Below, piece by piece: positions 6,848 to 14,576 of a stretch of DNA of 16,957 nucleotides (positions within the stretch are counted from its first letter, which is position 1; each line of letters begins with the position of its first letter). The position numbers and the translations under genes were made by a program. This DNA comes from Bacteroidota bacterium (lineage in GTDB: Bacteria > Bacteroidota > Bacteroidia > Bacteroidales > VadinHA17), in the NCBI GenBank assembly GCA_030613125.1, contig JAUWMO010000030.1:1-16957 (forward strand). Direction: 5' to 3'. Under the pieces are notes generated by a model, which was not told the DNA's origin, did not search any database, and worked only from the letters and a program-made list of their open reading frames with translations.

Positions 6848-7564
6848 CTAGGATGAACCCAAAACCTTGTTCCTGGGAATTGTTGCGACGAAATCTTTAA
6901 GATAGTAAGGTTCGAAATATGCTAAATTTTCAAATTTTTTTTCTATGAATGACTTGTAGGCAAGTTGACCCTGAAACCTGGCTGAATTGTGAAACTCGTC
7001 AATGAAAACAGCATTTTTATGGTTTATTGCCTCAATGCATTTTGGTGCCCCTGTTCCAAAAAAATAAATCTGGCCCTTTTCCAGATATTCTCTAAAAGAA
7101 TCTTCGGTGATGATTTTTGCTGATACTCCCTCTACAATTTTAAGCCGGGTATCAAAAAGAGAGGTGTAAACTTCCATCCTCCTGGCATCTATCATTGGGC
7201 AAACTAATATATGTTTATTGCTTTCGATATTTTGTATATGTAATGATCGAATAAATCCCCAAGCCATCGCTTCTAATGTACTAACCGCAATTAGAGGTAT
7301 TTTTAGACCATAGGCAAGTCCCTTTGCAGTTGACACTCCAATTCTCAAGCCCGTGTATGATCCGGGGCCCATGCTTACGGAAATGGCATCGAGATTAACG
7401 GGATCCAATCCTGTTTCAGCAAACAGGTCTTCAATAAAAACAGTTAATAATGATGCGTGCGATTTATCTACATGGCTTTCGCGATAAGCCACGATCTTAT
7501 CATCTTTTGAAATGGCTGCAGAGCAGGTTATGGTGGCAGTTTCAATATGTAATAAATTAACCAT
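6848..7564 (-). CDS. tsaB: TsaB, tRNA threonylcarbamoyladenosine (t6A) synthesis subunit
   Basis: This 238-residue protein belongs to the ASKHA fold and is close to the normal TsaB size. The start MVNLLHIETATITCSAAI is the family's LxIDTS-type phosphate-binding strand, KSHASLL matches the H-S-x2-L helix, and SMGPGSYTGLRIG (64-76) is the TsaB signature. TsaB is the non-catalytic partner of TsaD; with TsaE and TsaC/Sua5 it places t6A at position 37 of ANN-decoding tRNAs in the cytoplasm. The other t6A genes are not in the window. The gene sits 30 bp behind the adaptor gene and 18 bp ahead of the first DUF3108 gene, so it is embedded in an envelope-protein transcript. Confidence 0.94.
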   Translation of the reverse strand: MVNLLHIETATITCSAAISKDDKIVAYRESHVDKSHASLLTVFIEDLFAETGLDPVNLDAISVSMGPGSYTGLRIGVSTAKGLAYGLKIPLIAVSTLEAMAWGFIRSLHIQNIESNKHILVCPMIDARRMEVYTSLFDTRLKIVEGVSAKIITEDSFREYLEKGQIYFFGTGAPKCIEAINHKNAVFIDEFHNSARFQGQLAYKSFIEKKFENLAYFEPYYLKDFVATIPRNKVLGSS

Positions 7565-7594
7565 GCTCTTTTTACCGGATTATTGAAAAAGACT

Positions 7595-8887
7595 CTATTT
7601 CTTTTTCTTTGACACCTTAAACAGTTCTTCTTTTGATACAATTTCTATCAATGTACTATCGTTCAATTTTTTAGAAATAGCACTGTATGGAGCGATAATA
7701 ACTTTTTCTTCTTCGATAATACCTGAAACGATCTCAATGAAATTATTATCCTGTATTCCGGTTTCTACTTCTTTCATCAGAGAAATTGTTTCATCCTCAT
7801 TCACAACAAATACTACCTCTTTTACTTTTTCATCTGATCTCAGAACAGATTCATCTTCCGATTCTGTTGGAATAGTATCAGTACGGGTTGTAACTGCCTG
7901 AATTGGAATTGAAAGAATGTTATATTTGGTTTCTGTTTGAATGTCAACAGTTGCAGACATTCCCGGCCGGAATGGTATTGTGTTTTCAGCCGAGATCAGG
8001 TCCAAATAAAACTCTTTTAACAAAAATATCTTAACATTAAAGCTGGTAACCTGATCTACAGAAACGCCAGTGGTGGTAGCAGAATTTGCAATTTCTGTAA
8101 CCACTCCTTTAAACTCATGGTCCAGATATGCATCTACCTCAACATTTGCAGTATCATTCAGCATTACTCTTACGATATCATTTTCATTAACCTCTACAAC
8201 TACTTCCATCATATTCAGGTCGGCAATTCTCATCATTTCCGTACCTGTCATCATAGCCGTACCAACAACACGTTCTCCTTTCTCAACATTGAGTCCGTAT
8301 ATCGTTCCAGCTATTGGTGCATATAAAGTTGTTTTAAAAAGGTTTTCTTTGGCTTCGTTTAATGATGCCTCAGCACTTTTTACAGTAGCTATGGCCGCTG
8401 AAACATCAGCTTTTGCCATTTTATAAGATGCTTCAGCCTGTTCAAATTCTGATTCTGAAATGGTTTTTTGTTCCCATAATTGATAATTTCGGTCAAAAGA
8501 CAGTTTTGCCTGATCATAACCGGCATTTACTTGTTCAAGCCTGGCTTTTACCGAATTCAGAGAAGCTTGAGCCCTGTCCATGGCAGAGATGTAAATATCT
8601 GGTTTTATCTTGGCAAGCAGTTTACCTGCTTTGACATATTCGCCTTCCTTTACATATAATTCAACAATTTCGCCCGAAACATCCGGTGAAATTTTAACTT
8701 CAGTTACGGGGTGAATTTTCCCATTTGCATTTATTGTTTCAATAATGGATCGTAATTTCCCCTGTTCAACGGCTACTTTATAGGTTTCGGCTTTGCCAAA
8801 CCAGCCTAATCTTTTTCCGGCAAAAGCAAGGACTATGAGAAGAACTGTAATAATGCCAATAATTTTAAGAATTTTGTTTGTTTTCAT
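7595..8887 (-). CDS. periplasmic adaptor (membrane-fusion protein, HlyD/MacA type)
   Basis: This 430-residue protein is anchored by one N-terminal membrane segment (about 7-24). A split lipoyl/barrel-sandwich domain follows: residues ~58-98 with KISPDVSGEI and VKAGKLLAKI, and ~187-212 with YAPIAGTIYGLNVEKGE. Its halves flank an alpha-helical coiled-coil hairpin (~100-185, Ala/Glu-rich). A beta-barrel domain (~225-320) and a membrane-proximal domain (~320-420) complete the usual adaptor layout. The tail is basic (SKKKK). Such adaptors bridge an inner-membrane pump and a TolC channel. The TolC-type gene is 24 bp upstream, but no ABC ATPase, MacB-type permease or RND pump follows; tsaB does instead. 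The inner-membrane partner must be elsewhere, so the substrate cannot be inferred. Confidence 0.9.
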   Translation of the reverse strand: MKTNKILKIIGIITVLLIVLAFAGKRLGWFGKAETYKVAVEQGKLRSIIETINANGKIHPVTEVKISPDVSGEIVELYVKEGEYVKAGKLLAKIKPDIYISAMDRAQASLNSVKARLEQVNAGYDQAKLSFDRNYQLWEQKTISESEFEQAEASYKMAKADVSAAIATVKSAEASLNEAKENLFKTTLYAPIAGTIYGLNVEKGERVVGTAMMTGTEMMRIADLNMMEVVVEVNENDIVRVMLNDTANVEVDAYLDHEFKGVVTEIANSATTTGVSVDQVTSFNVKIFLLKEFYLDLISAENTIPFRPGMSATVDIQTETKYNILSIPIQAVTTRTDTIPTESEDESVLRSDEKVKEVVFVVNEDETISLMKEVETGIQDNNFIEIVSGIIEEEKVIIAPYSAISKKLNDSTLIEIVSKEELFKVSKKKK

Positions 8888-8911
8888 TTTTTTATACTTA
8901 ATAATACCGTA

Positions 8912-10294
8912 TTAAAATATAATTGGATTTCCTCTGTAAAACTCCAATACATTAATATAGAAAATATATTCATATTTTGCCTGTAAGAGTTCCGATTGGG
9001 CCTGTGTCAGTTGATTTTTTGCAGTGTTGTAGTCCACCGAATTTACCAGCCCCACATTATATTTCTGCTCAGTATAACGGAATGCCTCTAACATTGAGGT
9101 AACTGCCTTTTCACTCGCCCTGAATTTTTTCATTGCTGCAAAAGCATCAGCATAAGCTTGTTGAATTTCTTTATATAATTCATTCTTTGTGTTCCTTAGT
9201 TCATACTGATAATTCTGAATATTCAGTTTTGCATTGCTTATATTAGTGTTAACCATCCAACCATTAAAAACAGGAACAGAGAGTCCGAAAGAAACAACAA
9301 TATTCCTGTTATCACTAAGCTGCTCCTTGAAAGGATAAAATTCCTCAATAATTTCCCCGGTTCCAGGATCAAAAGATATTTTTTTCCGCGCATCTGAATA
9401 AAGAGTGCCATATGTACCATTAAGAGATATCCGGGGAGAACGTGCTCCTTTTGCAATTTTCAGTCCCTGTTCAGAACTTTTTAATCTGAATTCAGCTCCT
9501 TGAATTTCCGGACGTATACCAACAGCATCATTAAAAACAATTCCAACAGGTGGTATAACATAATTCTCATCAAGAAGTCTATTCAGGTCAGGTATTTCAA
9601 TGTCAAAATCACCAACTGAATCAAAATCAAGGATTTGTGTAAGAGTCAGGTATGAAATATCCAATTGGTTTTGTGTTCCTACAACCTGCATTTCTTCCAT
9701 TGCTGCCTGTGCAGTGATTTCCATCAAATTACCCTCAGGGAGGCTTCCTGCATCAACCAATTTCCCGGTCCTTTCAATCTGCAATTGAGAGATTATAAGT
9801 TGGTTATTCGCAACCTCAAGTAATTCCCTGTTTAATAATATTTGGAGATATGACAGGGCAATGTTGACTGAAATGTCATCTTTTAATTTTTGAACATCTT
9901 CCACACTGGCCAACAGATTGTATCTGTTTTGTTTAATGGTATTTAATTTCTGTAATCCGTTAAACAGTGTAACATTTGAATTGATACTATAATTTTGCGA
10001 GTTCTGGTCCTGATTTGTATACCTGTATGTGGATTCGTCCAAAGCCCTGCCTCTCGTGTAGGCATGTGACATGCCAGCATTCAGATTAGGTGCCATATCT
10101 ATTTGCGATTGTTTTAACGTGTTTTCATTAAATGTAGAATTTAGCACCTGTTGTTTAATTCTTATGTTATTATCGTGGGCATAACTAACACATTCTTCAA
10201 GAGACCATACATTCTTTTCCTGTCCCTTTACGGTAATAAATCCGGGAAAAAGGATAACGGTGACAAAAAATAAAATAGTGAGTTTAATTTTCAT
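8912..10294 (-). CDS. TolC-family outer-membrane efflux/secretion channel
   Basis: I place the start at 10294, giving 460 residues, because the signal peptide (MKIKLTILFF... to VKGQ) begins there. A good promoter at 10320-10349 lies inside the longer reading that would start at 10348. The protein has the two internally repeated halves of TolC: a SLEECVSYAHDNN opening helix, VTLFNG and SVPVFNG strand ends (the membrane barrel strands), and the long-helix motifs TGKLVDAGSLPEGNLME and EQKYNVGLVNSVDYNTAK. A trimer would form a channel through the outer membrane and periplasm. It heads a transcript with the adaptor gene 24 bp downstream. The transported substrate is not evident. Confidence 0.92.
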   Translation of the reverse strand: MKIKLTILFFVTVILFPGFITVKGQEKNVWSLEECVSYAHDNNIRIKQQVLNSTFNENTLKQSQIDMAPNLNAGMSHAYTRGRALDESTYRYTNQDQNSQNYSINSNVTLFNGLQKLNTIKQNRYNLLASVEDVQKLKDDISVNIALSYLQILLNRELLEVANNQLIISQLQIERTGKLVDAGSLPEGNLMEITAQAAMEEMQVVGTQNQLDISYLTLTQILDFDSVGDFDIEIPDLNRLLDENYVIPPVGIVFNDAVGIRPEIQGAEFRLKSSEQGLKIAKGARSPRISLNGTYGTLYSDARKKISFDPGTGEIIEEFYPFKEQLSDNRNIVVSFGLSVPVFNGWMVNTNISNAKLNIQNYQYELRNTKNELYKEIQQAYADAFAAMKKFRASEKAVTSMLEAFRYTEQKYNVGLVNSVDYNTAKNQLTQAQSELLQAKYEYIFYINVLEFYRGNPIIF

Positions 10295-10319
10295 CTCAGA
10301 TTTAATATTAAAATGAGCA

Positions 10320-10349
10320 TAAAGATATTTATTTAACAGATATTCCAAT
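10320..10349 (-). promoter_or_regulatory. promoter of the TolC-adaptor transcript; decides the TolC start codon
   Basis: On the minus strand ATTG (10349-10346) is followed by 18 bases and then TATCTTTA (10327-10320), matching seven of eight positions of TAnnTTTG-type -7 boxes. Transcription would begin near 10313, about 19 bases before the ATG at 10294. The alternative in-frame ATG at 10348 would lie upstream of the transcript start. Confidence 0.5.
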
Positions 10350-10424
10350 GCATTTATCTAACTTCTTTAATTTTTCAATTGATTACTACAAATGTACTCT
10401 GGCAATAAAATATTTGGTTTAGCA

Positions 10425-10453
10425 TTTCACCTTATTAAAATATCCTATCTTTA
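10425..10453 (+). promoter_or_regulatory. weak candidate promoter for the YgjP-type gene
   Basis: TTTC (10425-10428), 17 bases, then TATCTTTA (10446-10453). The -7 word is the same one used by the divergent TolC promoter 120 bp away, but the -33 part is imperfect. The leader to the ATG at 10529 would be about 70 bases. The 234-bp divergent region holds no other clear signal. Confidence 0.28.
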
Positions 10454-10528
10454 TAAAATTCATTTAATACATGAATGATAATGAAAATAACTCATTAATG
10501 ACCTCCATATATTTCCATAATACATGCA

Positions 10529-11245
10529 ATGAAGGAGTTCTTTCTTAAAGGAATTGGTAAAGTAATCATCAGAAAGAGTAAGAAGGCCAAGAGAATAAGT
10601 ATTCGTATTAGTTCTGAGCAAGAAATTCAGGTTGTACTCCCGGTTTGGGCTCCATATTATCTTGCAAAAGAATTCATCCGCAAAAATGAGAAATGGATTA
10701 AAAAGCATGTAGCTGACAAACACGCTTACGGGCAGGTTAAAAAAATATTTGACAAAAGTACAGAATATTCTACTCGTTGGCATAAACTAAAAATATCTGA
10801 TGAATCCATAGAAAATATTCAGATTGAAATTGATGCAGGAACAATACATATTAGATACCCAATTGTATTAAAAATAAGTGATAAAAATGTACAGGAAGCT
10901 ATCAGATATGGAATTACAGAAACATTAAGAATTGAAGCCAAAGCATACCTTCCTGGCAGGGTTAAGGAGCTTGCCGATAAACATGGATTCAAATACAACA
11001 AAATTGCTGTAAAGAATCAGAAAACTTTATGGGGAAGTTGCTCCTCATCGAATAATATAAACTTAAACATCAATTTAATGAGACTTCCACCTAAACTGAT
11101 TGACTATGTAATTATTCATGAACTTGTCCATACAATTCATAAAAACCATAGCAAGCAATTTTGGAAAACAGTTTATCAATACGTTGGAAATAGAAAATCT
11201 TATGCAAAAGAGCTAAAGAATCACAATATTTTTATACATCCTTAA
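10529..11245 (+). CDS. YgjP-type zinc metalloprotein (DUF45/M48-like)
   Basis: This 238-residue cytoplasmic protein has no signal peptide. The N-terminal part (about 10-110) carries the family's strand-rich RKSKKAKRISIRIS segment and NEKWIKKH. The C-terminal zinc domain has TLWGSCSS (166-173), then HELVH (197-201) followed by NHS-x2-FW, giving zinc ligands His197, His201 and His207 with Glu198 as catalytic base. This is the YgjP (PF01863) arrangement. The family is named metallopeptidase-like; the E. coli member has been described as a UTP pyrophosphatase, and I cannot say which activity applies here. Such genes are often near type I restriction genes, but none is present in this window. A T9SS cargo gene follows after 29 bp on the same strand. 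Confidence 0.9.
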   Translation: MKEFFLKGIGKVIIRKSKKAKRISIRISSEQEIQVVLPVWAPYYLAKEFIRKNEKWIKKHVADKHAYGQVKKIFDKSTEYSTRWHKLKISDESIENIQIEIDAGTIHIRYPIVLKISDKNVQEAIRYGITETLRIEAKAYLPGRVKELADKHGFKYNKIAVKNQKTLWGSCSSSNNINLNINLMRLPPKLIDYVIIHELVHTIHKNHSKQFWKTVYQYVGNRKSYAKELKNHNIFIHP

Positions 11246-11274
11246 TAGTTTGGAATTAAATAAAAATAATTCTA

Positions 11275-12621
11275 GTGAAATACATCGTCTTTTTAGCAGG
11301 TTTTTTTCTTTATCTAAGTCCAATCATCGGCCAAGATCCCCAAAATCTAAATCCAAAATCTGTTTATTTCAAAGACTTTATTACCAGTCCTTTTGATGGT
11401 ATAGAGGGAAGATTTAAGAAACTTGATCCAGTTGCTGAACAATTGGATTCTATATATTTTTTTGCCTGGAATATTACAACATCTGATTGGGATAAAACCA
11501 AGAGTACATTATTTCTTTATGATGAAAATAACCTGTTGATCAGTAAAATTATACGAGCCTGGAACAACCAAAACTCCTCATGGACTGAGAGAATAAATAT
11601 TAAAAAAACCTATAATGATTCTGATTTGCTTTCAGAAGAAATTGAGCAGATATGGGATTCAGCAGGAAGCAGGTGGTTGAATCAAAATAAAAATGTTTAT
11701 AACTATAATCCAGTTCAAACTATTGATTTTTACATCACTCAATTTTGGGACACAGTAAATCAATCCTGGACCAATTTGTCGAAATATATATATGGCTTTG
11801 ATAATGAGTCTAATTGGATACTTTACCTGAGGCAGGACTGGAATTATGATAGTTTAAAATGGATCAATAGATATCAGCTTTTATACACCTTTGAAAATAG
11901 TGTGAAAACAGCAACTCTCAGGCAAATATGGGATACAGATTCTGTAACGTGGTCAAATAATCATTTTATAGCACACAACCATGATCTGTCAGGGCTTTTA
12001 ATAAATGAGTCAGGACAGATATGGAATAGTGACAGCCTTAACTGGGAATTTAGCTCATTAATTGAATATCAGTACAATACGGAGAGGCAAATTGTTGAAA
12101 AAATTTATCAGATATGGGAGCACAATGACTGGAATAAAACTGTAATGTATATTTATGAATACAATGAAACCAGCAGGAATACTTCAATTATATATTTTAC
12201 CTGGAATTCTTCTTCCGGAATCTGGGAAACAAATAAAAAGTATCTGTACGATTATAATATTAATGGTAGTTTGACAAATGAGATCTGGCATATATGGGAT
12301 ACTGTGAATGATATCTGGTTAAATGATCTTATGATAAAATATTATTTGAGTGAGGCAGTATCAGTAATATCACCACTGAAAAACAATGAGATAATCTTTT
12401 TTCCTAATCCATTTGCTGGTAAAGTAACCTTGAAACTGTCAGGGATTCAGTTGTCTGAAATATTCCTGCAGATTTTTGATATCGAAGGACGTATAGTTTA
12501 CTCACTAAAAATGAATGAAAATCCAATTCAGTTGGATTTACATACTCTTCCGGGTGGAACATATCTGTTAAATGTAAAGGCCGGGAATAGAGTGTTTAAC
12601 AAGAAAATTGTTAAGAAATAG
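11275..12621 (+). CDS. type IX-secreted protein built of Trp-rich repeats
   Basis: This 448-residue protein starts at a GTG; the choice is supported because a signal peptide (residues 1-20, ending PIIGQ) begins exactly there. Residues ~58-358 contain about ten degenerate repeats of ~31 residues, each with the pattern (I/Y)xQxWD-x5-W-x8-Y-x-Y, comparable to YD-type repeats seen in secreted Bacteroidota proteins. Residues ~371-448 form a type A T9SS sorting domain: FFPNPFAGKVTL, then LQIFDIEGRIVYS, then LPGGTYLLNVKAGN and the final FNKKIVKK. The family rule is export by Sec, then passage through the type IX system with removal of this tail and attachment to the surface or release. No enzyme domain is visible; a binding or adhesive role is inference. 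It is preceded at 29 bp by the YgjP-type gene. Confidence 0.88.
   Translation: MKYIVFLAGFFLYLSPIIGQDPQNLNPKSVYFKDFITSPFDGIEGRFKKLDPVAEQLDSIYFFAWNITTSDWDKTKSTLFLYDENNLLISKIIRAWNNQNSSWTERINIKKTYNDSDLLSEEIEQIWDSAGSRWLNQNKNVYNYNPVQTIDFYITQFWDTVNQSWTNLSKYIYGFDNESNWILYLRQDWNYDSLKWINRYQLLYTFENSVKTATLRQIWDTDSVTWSNNHFIAHNHDLSGLLINESGQIWNSDSLNWEFSSLIEYQYNTERQIVEKIYQIWEHNDWNKTVMYIYEYNETSRNTSIIYFTWNSSSGIWETNKKYLYDYNINGSLTNEIWHIWDTVNDIWLNDLMIKYYLSEAVSVISPLKNNEIIFFPNPFAGKVTLKLSGIQLSEIFLQIFDIEGRIVYSLKMNENPIQLDLHTLPGGTYLLNVKAGNRVFNKKIVKK
11446..12348 (+). repeat. protein-level tandem repeats (about ten units of ~93 bases)
   Basis: Successive units are opened by FAWN (63), RAWN (95), QIWD (125), QFWD (156), QDWN (186), QIWD (217), QIWN (248), QIWE (279), FTWN (308) and HIWD (339), with a second Trp 6-9 residues later. 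Spacing between first Trp residues is 28-32. The DNA has drifted, so this is an old protein-repeat expansion and not a recent tandem duplication. Confidence 0.75.
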
Positions 12622-12674
12622 TTGAACACCGGTGCTTTTACATCATTCATGTATACCGAACAGGCTTTTTATAT

Positions 12675-12682
12675 TATCTTTA
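12675..12682 (+). promoter_or_regulatory. possible -7 element upstream of the aldolase gene
   Basis: TATCTTTA, the same -7 word seen at both promoters of the TolC/YgjP divergent region, lies 62 bases before the aldolase ATG. I see no good TTG at the right distance upstream. A separate 8-base palindrome CACCGGTG at 12627-12634 lies just after the preceding stop codon and has no assigned role. Confidence 0.25.
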
Positions 12683-12743
12683 TGCCCCTGGAATATCGTG
12701 GTAAAAGACAATATAAATTCAAATTAATAAAATCAATAGAAAT

Positions 12744-13817
12744 ATGGATAAAATGAAATTCAAACCTGGTGTTCTTTTCGGTGATGATGTCAAAGCTCTT
12801 TTTGACTATGCCAATAAAAATAATTTTGCTATTCCTGCAGTAAATGTAATAGGAACCAATTCGGTAAATGCTGTCCTGGAAACAGCCAAAGATGTGAATA
12901 CTCCGGTAATTATTCAGTTCTCAAACGGAGGAGCTGCCTTTTTTGGAGGAAAAGGACTATCAAATGAAGATCAGATAGCTGCCATTGTAGGAGGTATATC
13001 AGGAGCTCTGCATGTTCATACTATGGCTGAGCTTTATGGGGTGCCGGTTGTCCTTCATACAGATCATGCTTCTAAAAAACTCCTTCCCTGGATAGATGGA
13101 TTATTGGCTGCAGGAGAAAAAAACTTTGAACAAACAGGTAAACCATTATACAGTTCCCATATGCTTGATCTCTCAGTTGAACCATTAAAGGACAACATAG
13201 AAATTTGCAAAAAATATCTCGACCGGATGAATAAAATAGGTATGACACTTGAAATTGAACTTGGAGTTACAGGGGGAGAAGAAGACGGCGTTGATCATTC
13301 CGGAATTGATAGTTCAAGACTTTATACCCAGCCTGAAGATGTTGCATATGCTTATGAGGAATTAATGCAAATTTGTGATCATTTTACTATTGCTGCAGCT
13401 TTCGGAAATGTTCATGGGGTATATAAACCCGGAAATGTTGAACTAAAACCGATTATTCTTAAGAATTCACAGGATTATGTAAAGAACAAATTCAATACAG
13501 CAGCAAATCCTTTGAATTTTGTATTCCATGGCGGTTCGGGATCAGAAAAGCACTTAATAAAAGAAGCCATTGGATACGGGGTTATTAAAATGAACCTTGA
13601 TACTGATATGCAGTGGGCTTTCTGGGATGGAGTGCATGATTATTATAAGTCAAAAAAAGATTACCTGCAGGGCCAGATTGGAAATCCTGAAGGCGAAGAT
13701 AAACCTAATAAGAAATTTTATGATCCCCGTGCCTGGTTAAGAAACGGGGAAATTAGTTTTATCAAAAGATTAAAAGAAGCCTTTAGCGATCTCAATGCAC
13801 TGAATAAGAATGTTTAA
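12744..13817 (+). CDS. fbaA: class II fructose-1,6-bisphosphate aldolase
   Basis: This 357-residue cytoplasmic glycolytic and gluconeogenic enzyme splits fructose 1,6-bisphosphate into dihydroxyacetone phosphate and glyceraldehyde 3-phosphate, using zinc. The length and sequence fit class IIA (E. coli FbaA, about 359 residues). Key residues are visible and all offset by two from E. coli: catalytic Asp107 and zinc ligand His108 in LHTDHAS, His224 in GNVHGVY, His262 in FHGGSGSE, and the metal-site Glu172 in EIELG. NLDTDMQWAFW matches the C-terminal phosphate/substrate segment. Met4 is an alternative start. It is isolated between a 122-bp upstream gap and a terminator-like hairpin, so it is probably a single-gene transcript. 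Confidence 0.97.
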   Translation: MDKMKFKPGVLFGDDVKALFDYANKNNFAIPAVNVIGTNSVNAVLETAKDVNTPVIIQFSNGGAAFFGGKGLSNEDQIAAIVGGISGALHVHTMAELYGVPVVLHTDHASKKLLPWIDGLLAAGEKNFEQTGKPLYSSHMLDLSVEPLKDNIEICKKYLDRMNKIGMTLEIELGVTGGEEDGVDHSGIDSSRLYTQPEDVAYAYEELMQICDHFTIAAAFGNVHGVYKPGNVELKPIILKNSQDYVKNKFNTAANPLNFVFHGGSGSEKHLIKEAIGYGVIKMNLDTDMQWAFWDGVHDYYKSKKDYLQGQIGNPEGEDKPNKKFYDPRAWLRNGEISFIKRLKEAFSDLNALNKNV

Positions 13818-13841
13818 ATAATTACATTTTTTCATTTATTG

Positions 13842-13891
13842 GCCGGGAAAGGGCAATTTGTTAATATTACCCAATTAACCCGGCTTTTTTT
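13842..13891 (+). terminator. rho-independent-type terminator after the aldolase gene
   Basis: GCCGGG (13842-13847) pairs with CCCGGC (13879-13884), followed immediately by seven T residues. The 31-base interior can form a weaker inner GGG/CCC pairing. It lies 25 bases past the aldolase stop and only 19 bases before the cupin gene, so any cupin promoter would overlap it, or the cupin gene depends on read-through. Confidence 0.7.
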
Positions 13892-13909
13892 ACTTTTAAA
13901 ACAACTGTT

Positions 13910-14260
13910 ATGAAAGTAATACCGATCAACAAGGTACCGAAAAATAAAGTGACAATGGAAGGGGCGCATAAAGCCTGGAAGCAAGTCCCTTTATCGAGAG
14001 ATGATGGTGTTCCTGTTTATTCATACAGGGTATTTACTATTGAACCGGATGGATATACTCCTTATCATCAGCACAATTACGAGCATATGAACTATATTAT
14101 TGAAGGCGATGGTGCGCTGGTAAATGAGCAAGGTGAAGAGCATTCCATCCGAACCGGTGATTTTGCACTGGTCCTTCCCAATGAGAAGCACAGATACCTT
14201 AATAAGTCTAAAGAGAGGCCAATGGTTATGATCTGTGGTGTACCGAAGGAGTTTGAATAA
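13910..14260 (+). CDS. small single-domain cupin protein
   Basis: This 116-residue cytoplasmic protein consists of one double-stranded beta-helix (Cupin_2 type). Motif 1 is GYTPYHQHNYEHMNYIIEGDG-like (48-68), with metal ligands His53 and His55; the position usually held by Glu is His59, with Glu58 beside it. Motif 2, GDFALVLPNEKHRYLN, is split by Pro90 and supplies His94. Such small cupins bind a metal and may be isomerases, dioxygenase-like enzymes or sugar-binding sensors; sequence alone does not decide. The gene follows the aldolase terminator closely and ends within a second terminator-like structure, so it may form its own short transcript. Confidence 0.86.
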   Translation: MKVIPINKVPKNKVTMEGAHKAWKQVPLSRDDGVPVYSYRVFTIEPDGYTPYHQHNYEHMNYIIEGDGALVNEQGEEHSIRTGDFALVLPNEKHRYLNKSKERPMVMICGVPKEFE

Positions 14261-14297
14261 GAATTCCATAATTTTACTTCCACCTTTCGGTTTTTTT
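14242..14297 (+). terminator. possible terminator overlapping the end of the cupin gene
   Basis: ACCGAAGG (14242-14249, inside the last cupin codons) pairs with CCTTTCGGT (14283-14291) with one bulged base. The 3' arm runs into a tract of seven T residues. The loop is long (33 bases), so the structure is plausible but weaker than the aldolase terminator. Confidence 0.4.
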
Positions 14298-14298
14298 C

Positions 14299-14306
14299 TA
14301 TCTTTG
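14299..14306 (+). promoter_or_regulatory. -7 element of a likely promoter for the ribbon-helix-helix gene
   Basis: TATCTTTG is a perfect match to the Bacteroidota -7 box TAnnTTTG and lies 36 bases before the TTG start at 14342, just after the cupin terminator T-tract. No clear -33 TTTG is present at 18-21 bases upstream. Confidence 0.35.
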
Positions 14307-14341
14307 AACCCTTGTAGTTTACTCTGAAAGACAGGTACATA

Positions 14342-14575
14342 TTGCGAAGACGTAAGAAGATAAAGGAAAAACTGATCAGGAATAACCGGCAGACCATCAT
14401 GCTGAACCGGAGGGAGATGAATGCCCTGAATGCGTTTTGTGAAAAGTACAAAGTCACCAACCGGTCAAGGTTCATGAGGGAGGCCATCATAACCACCATC
14501 CTGAAGAAATTTGATGAAGATTATCCATCACTGTTTGATGATGGTGAAGTTAATTTGTTTAATGGTAATAAATAA
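14342..14575 (+). CDS. small basic ribbon-helix-helix-like DNA-binding protein
   Basis: This encodes up to 77 residues if it starts at TTG 14342, or 58 residues from the ATG at 14399. I prefer the longer form because the extra N-terminus is strongly basic (RRRKKIKEK) and continues smoothly into the fold; an in-frame TAG at 14315 limits it. The pattern is a short strand (RQTIMLNRRE), a helix (MNALNAFCEKYK), a turn with NRSRF, and a second helix (MREAIITTILKKFDE), which fits an Arc/MetJ-type ribbon-helix-helix monomer. Proteins of this type bind DNA as dimers at short palindromes. A double-palindrome hairpin begins two bases after the stop codon, but no copy was found at the gene's own promoter. 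No toxin gene accompanies it, so an antitoxin role is not supported. Confidence 0.62.
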   Translation: MRRRKKIKEKLIRNNRQTIMLNRREMNALNAFCEKYKVTNRSRFMREAIITTILKKFDEDYPSLFDDGEVNLFNGNK

Positions 14576-14576
14576 A

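Noticed and set aside
10295..10348. N-terminal extension of the TolC protein starting at 10348
   Set aside because: It would place 18 non-signal residues before a normal signal peptide and the promoter at 10320-10349 lies within it.
10460..10783. Minus-strand 107-codon open frame opposite the YgjP-type gene
   Set aside because: It is antisense to a well-supported zinc-domain gene and has no protein features of its own.
14342..14575. Toxin-antitoxin module suggested by the ribbon-helix-helix protein
   Set aside because: No small toxin-like gene lies next to it; upstream is a cupin with its own terminator and downstream is a convergent large gene.
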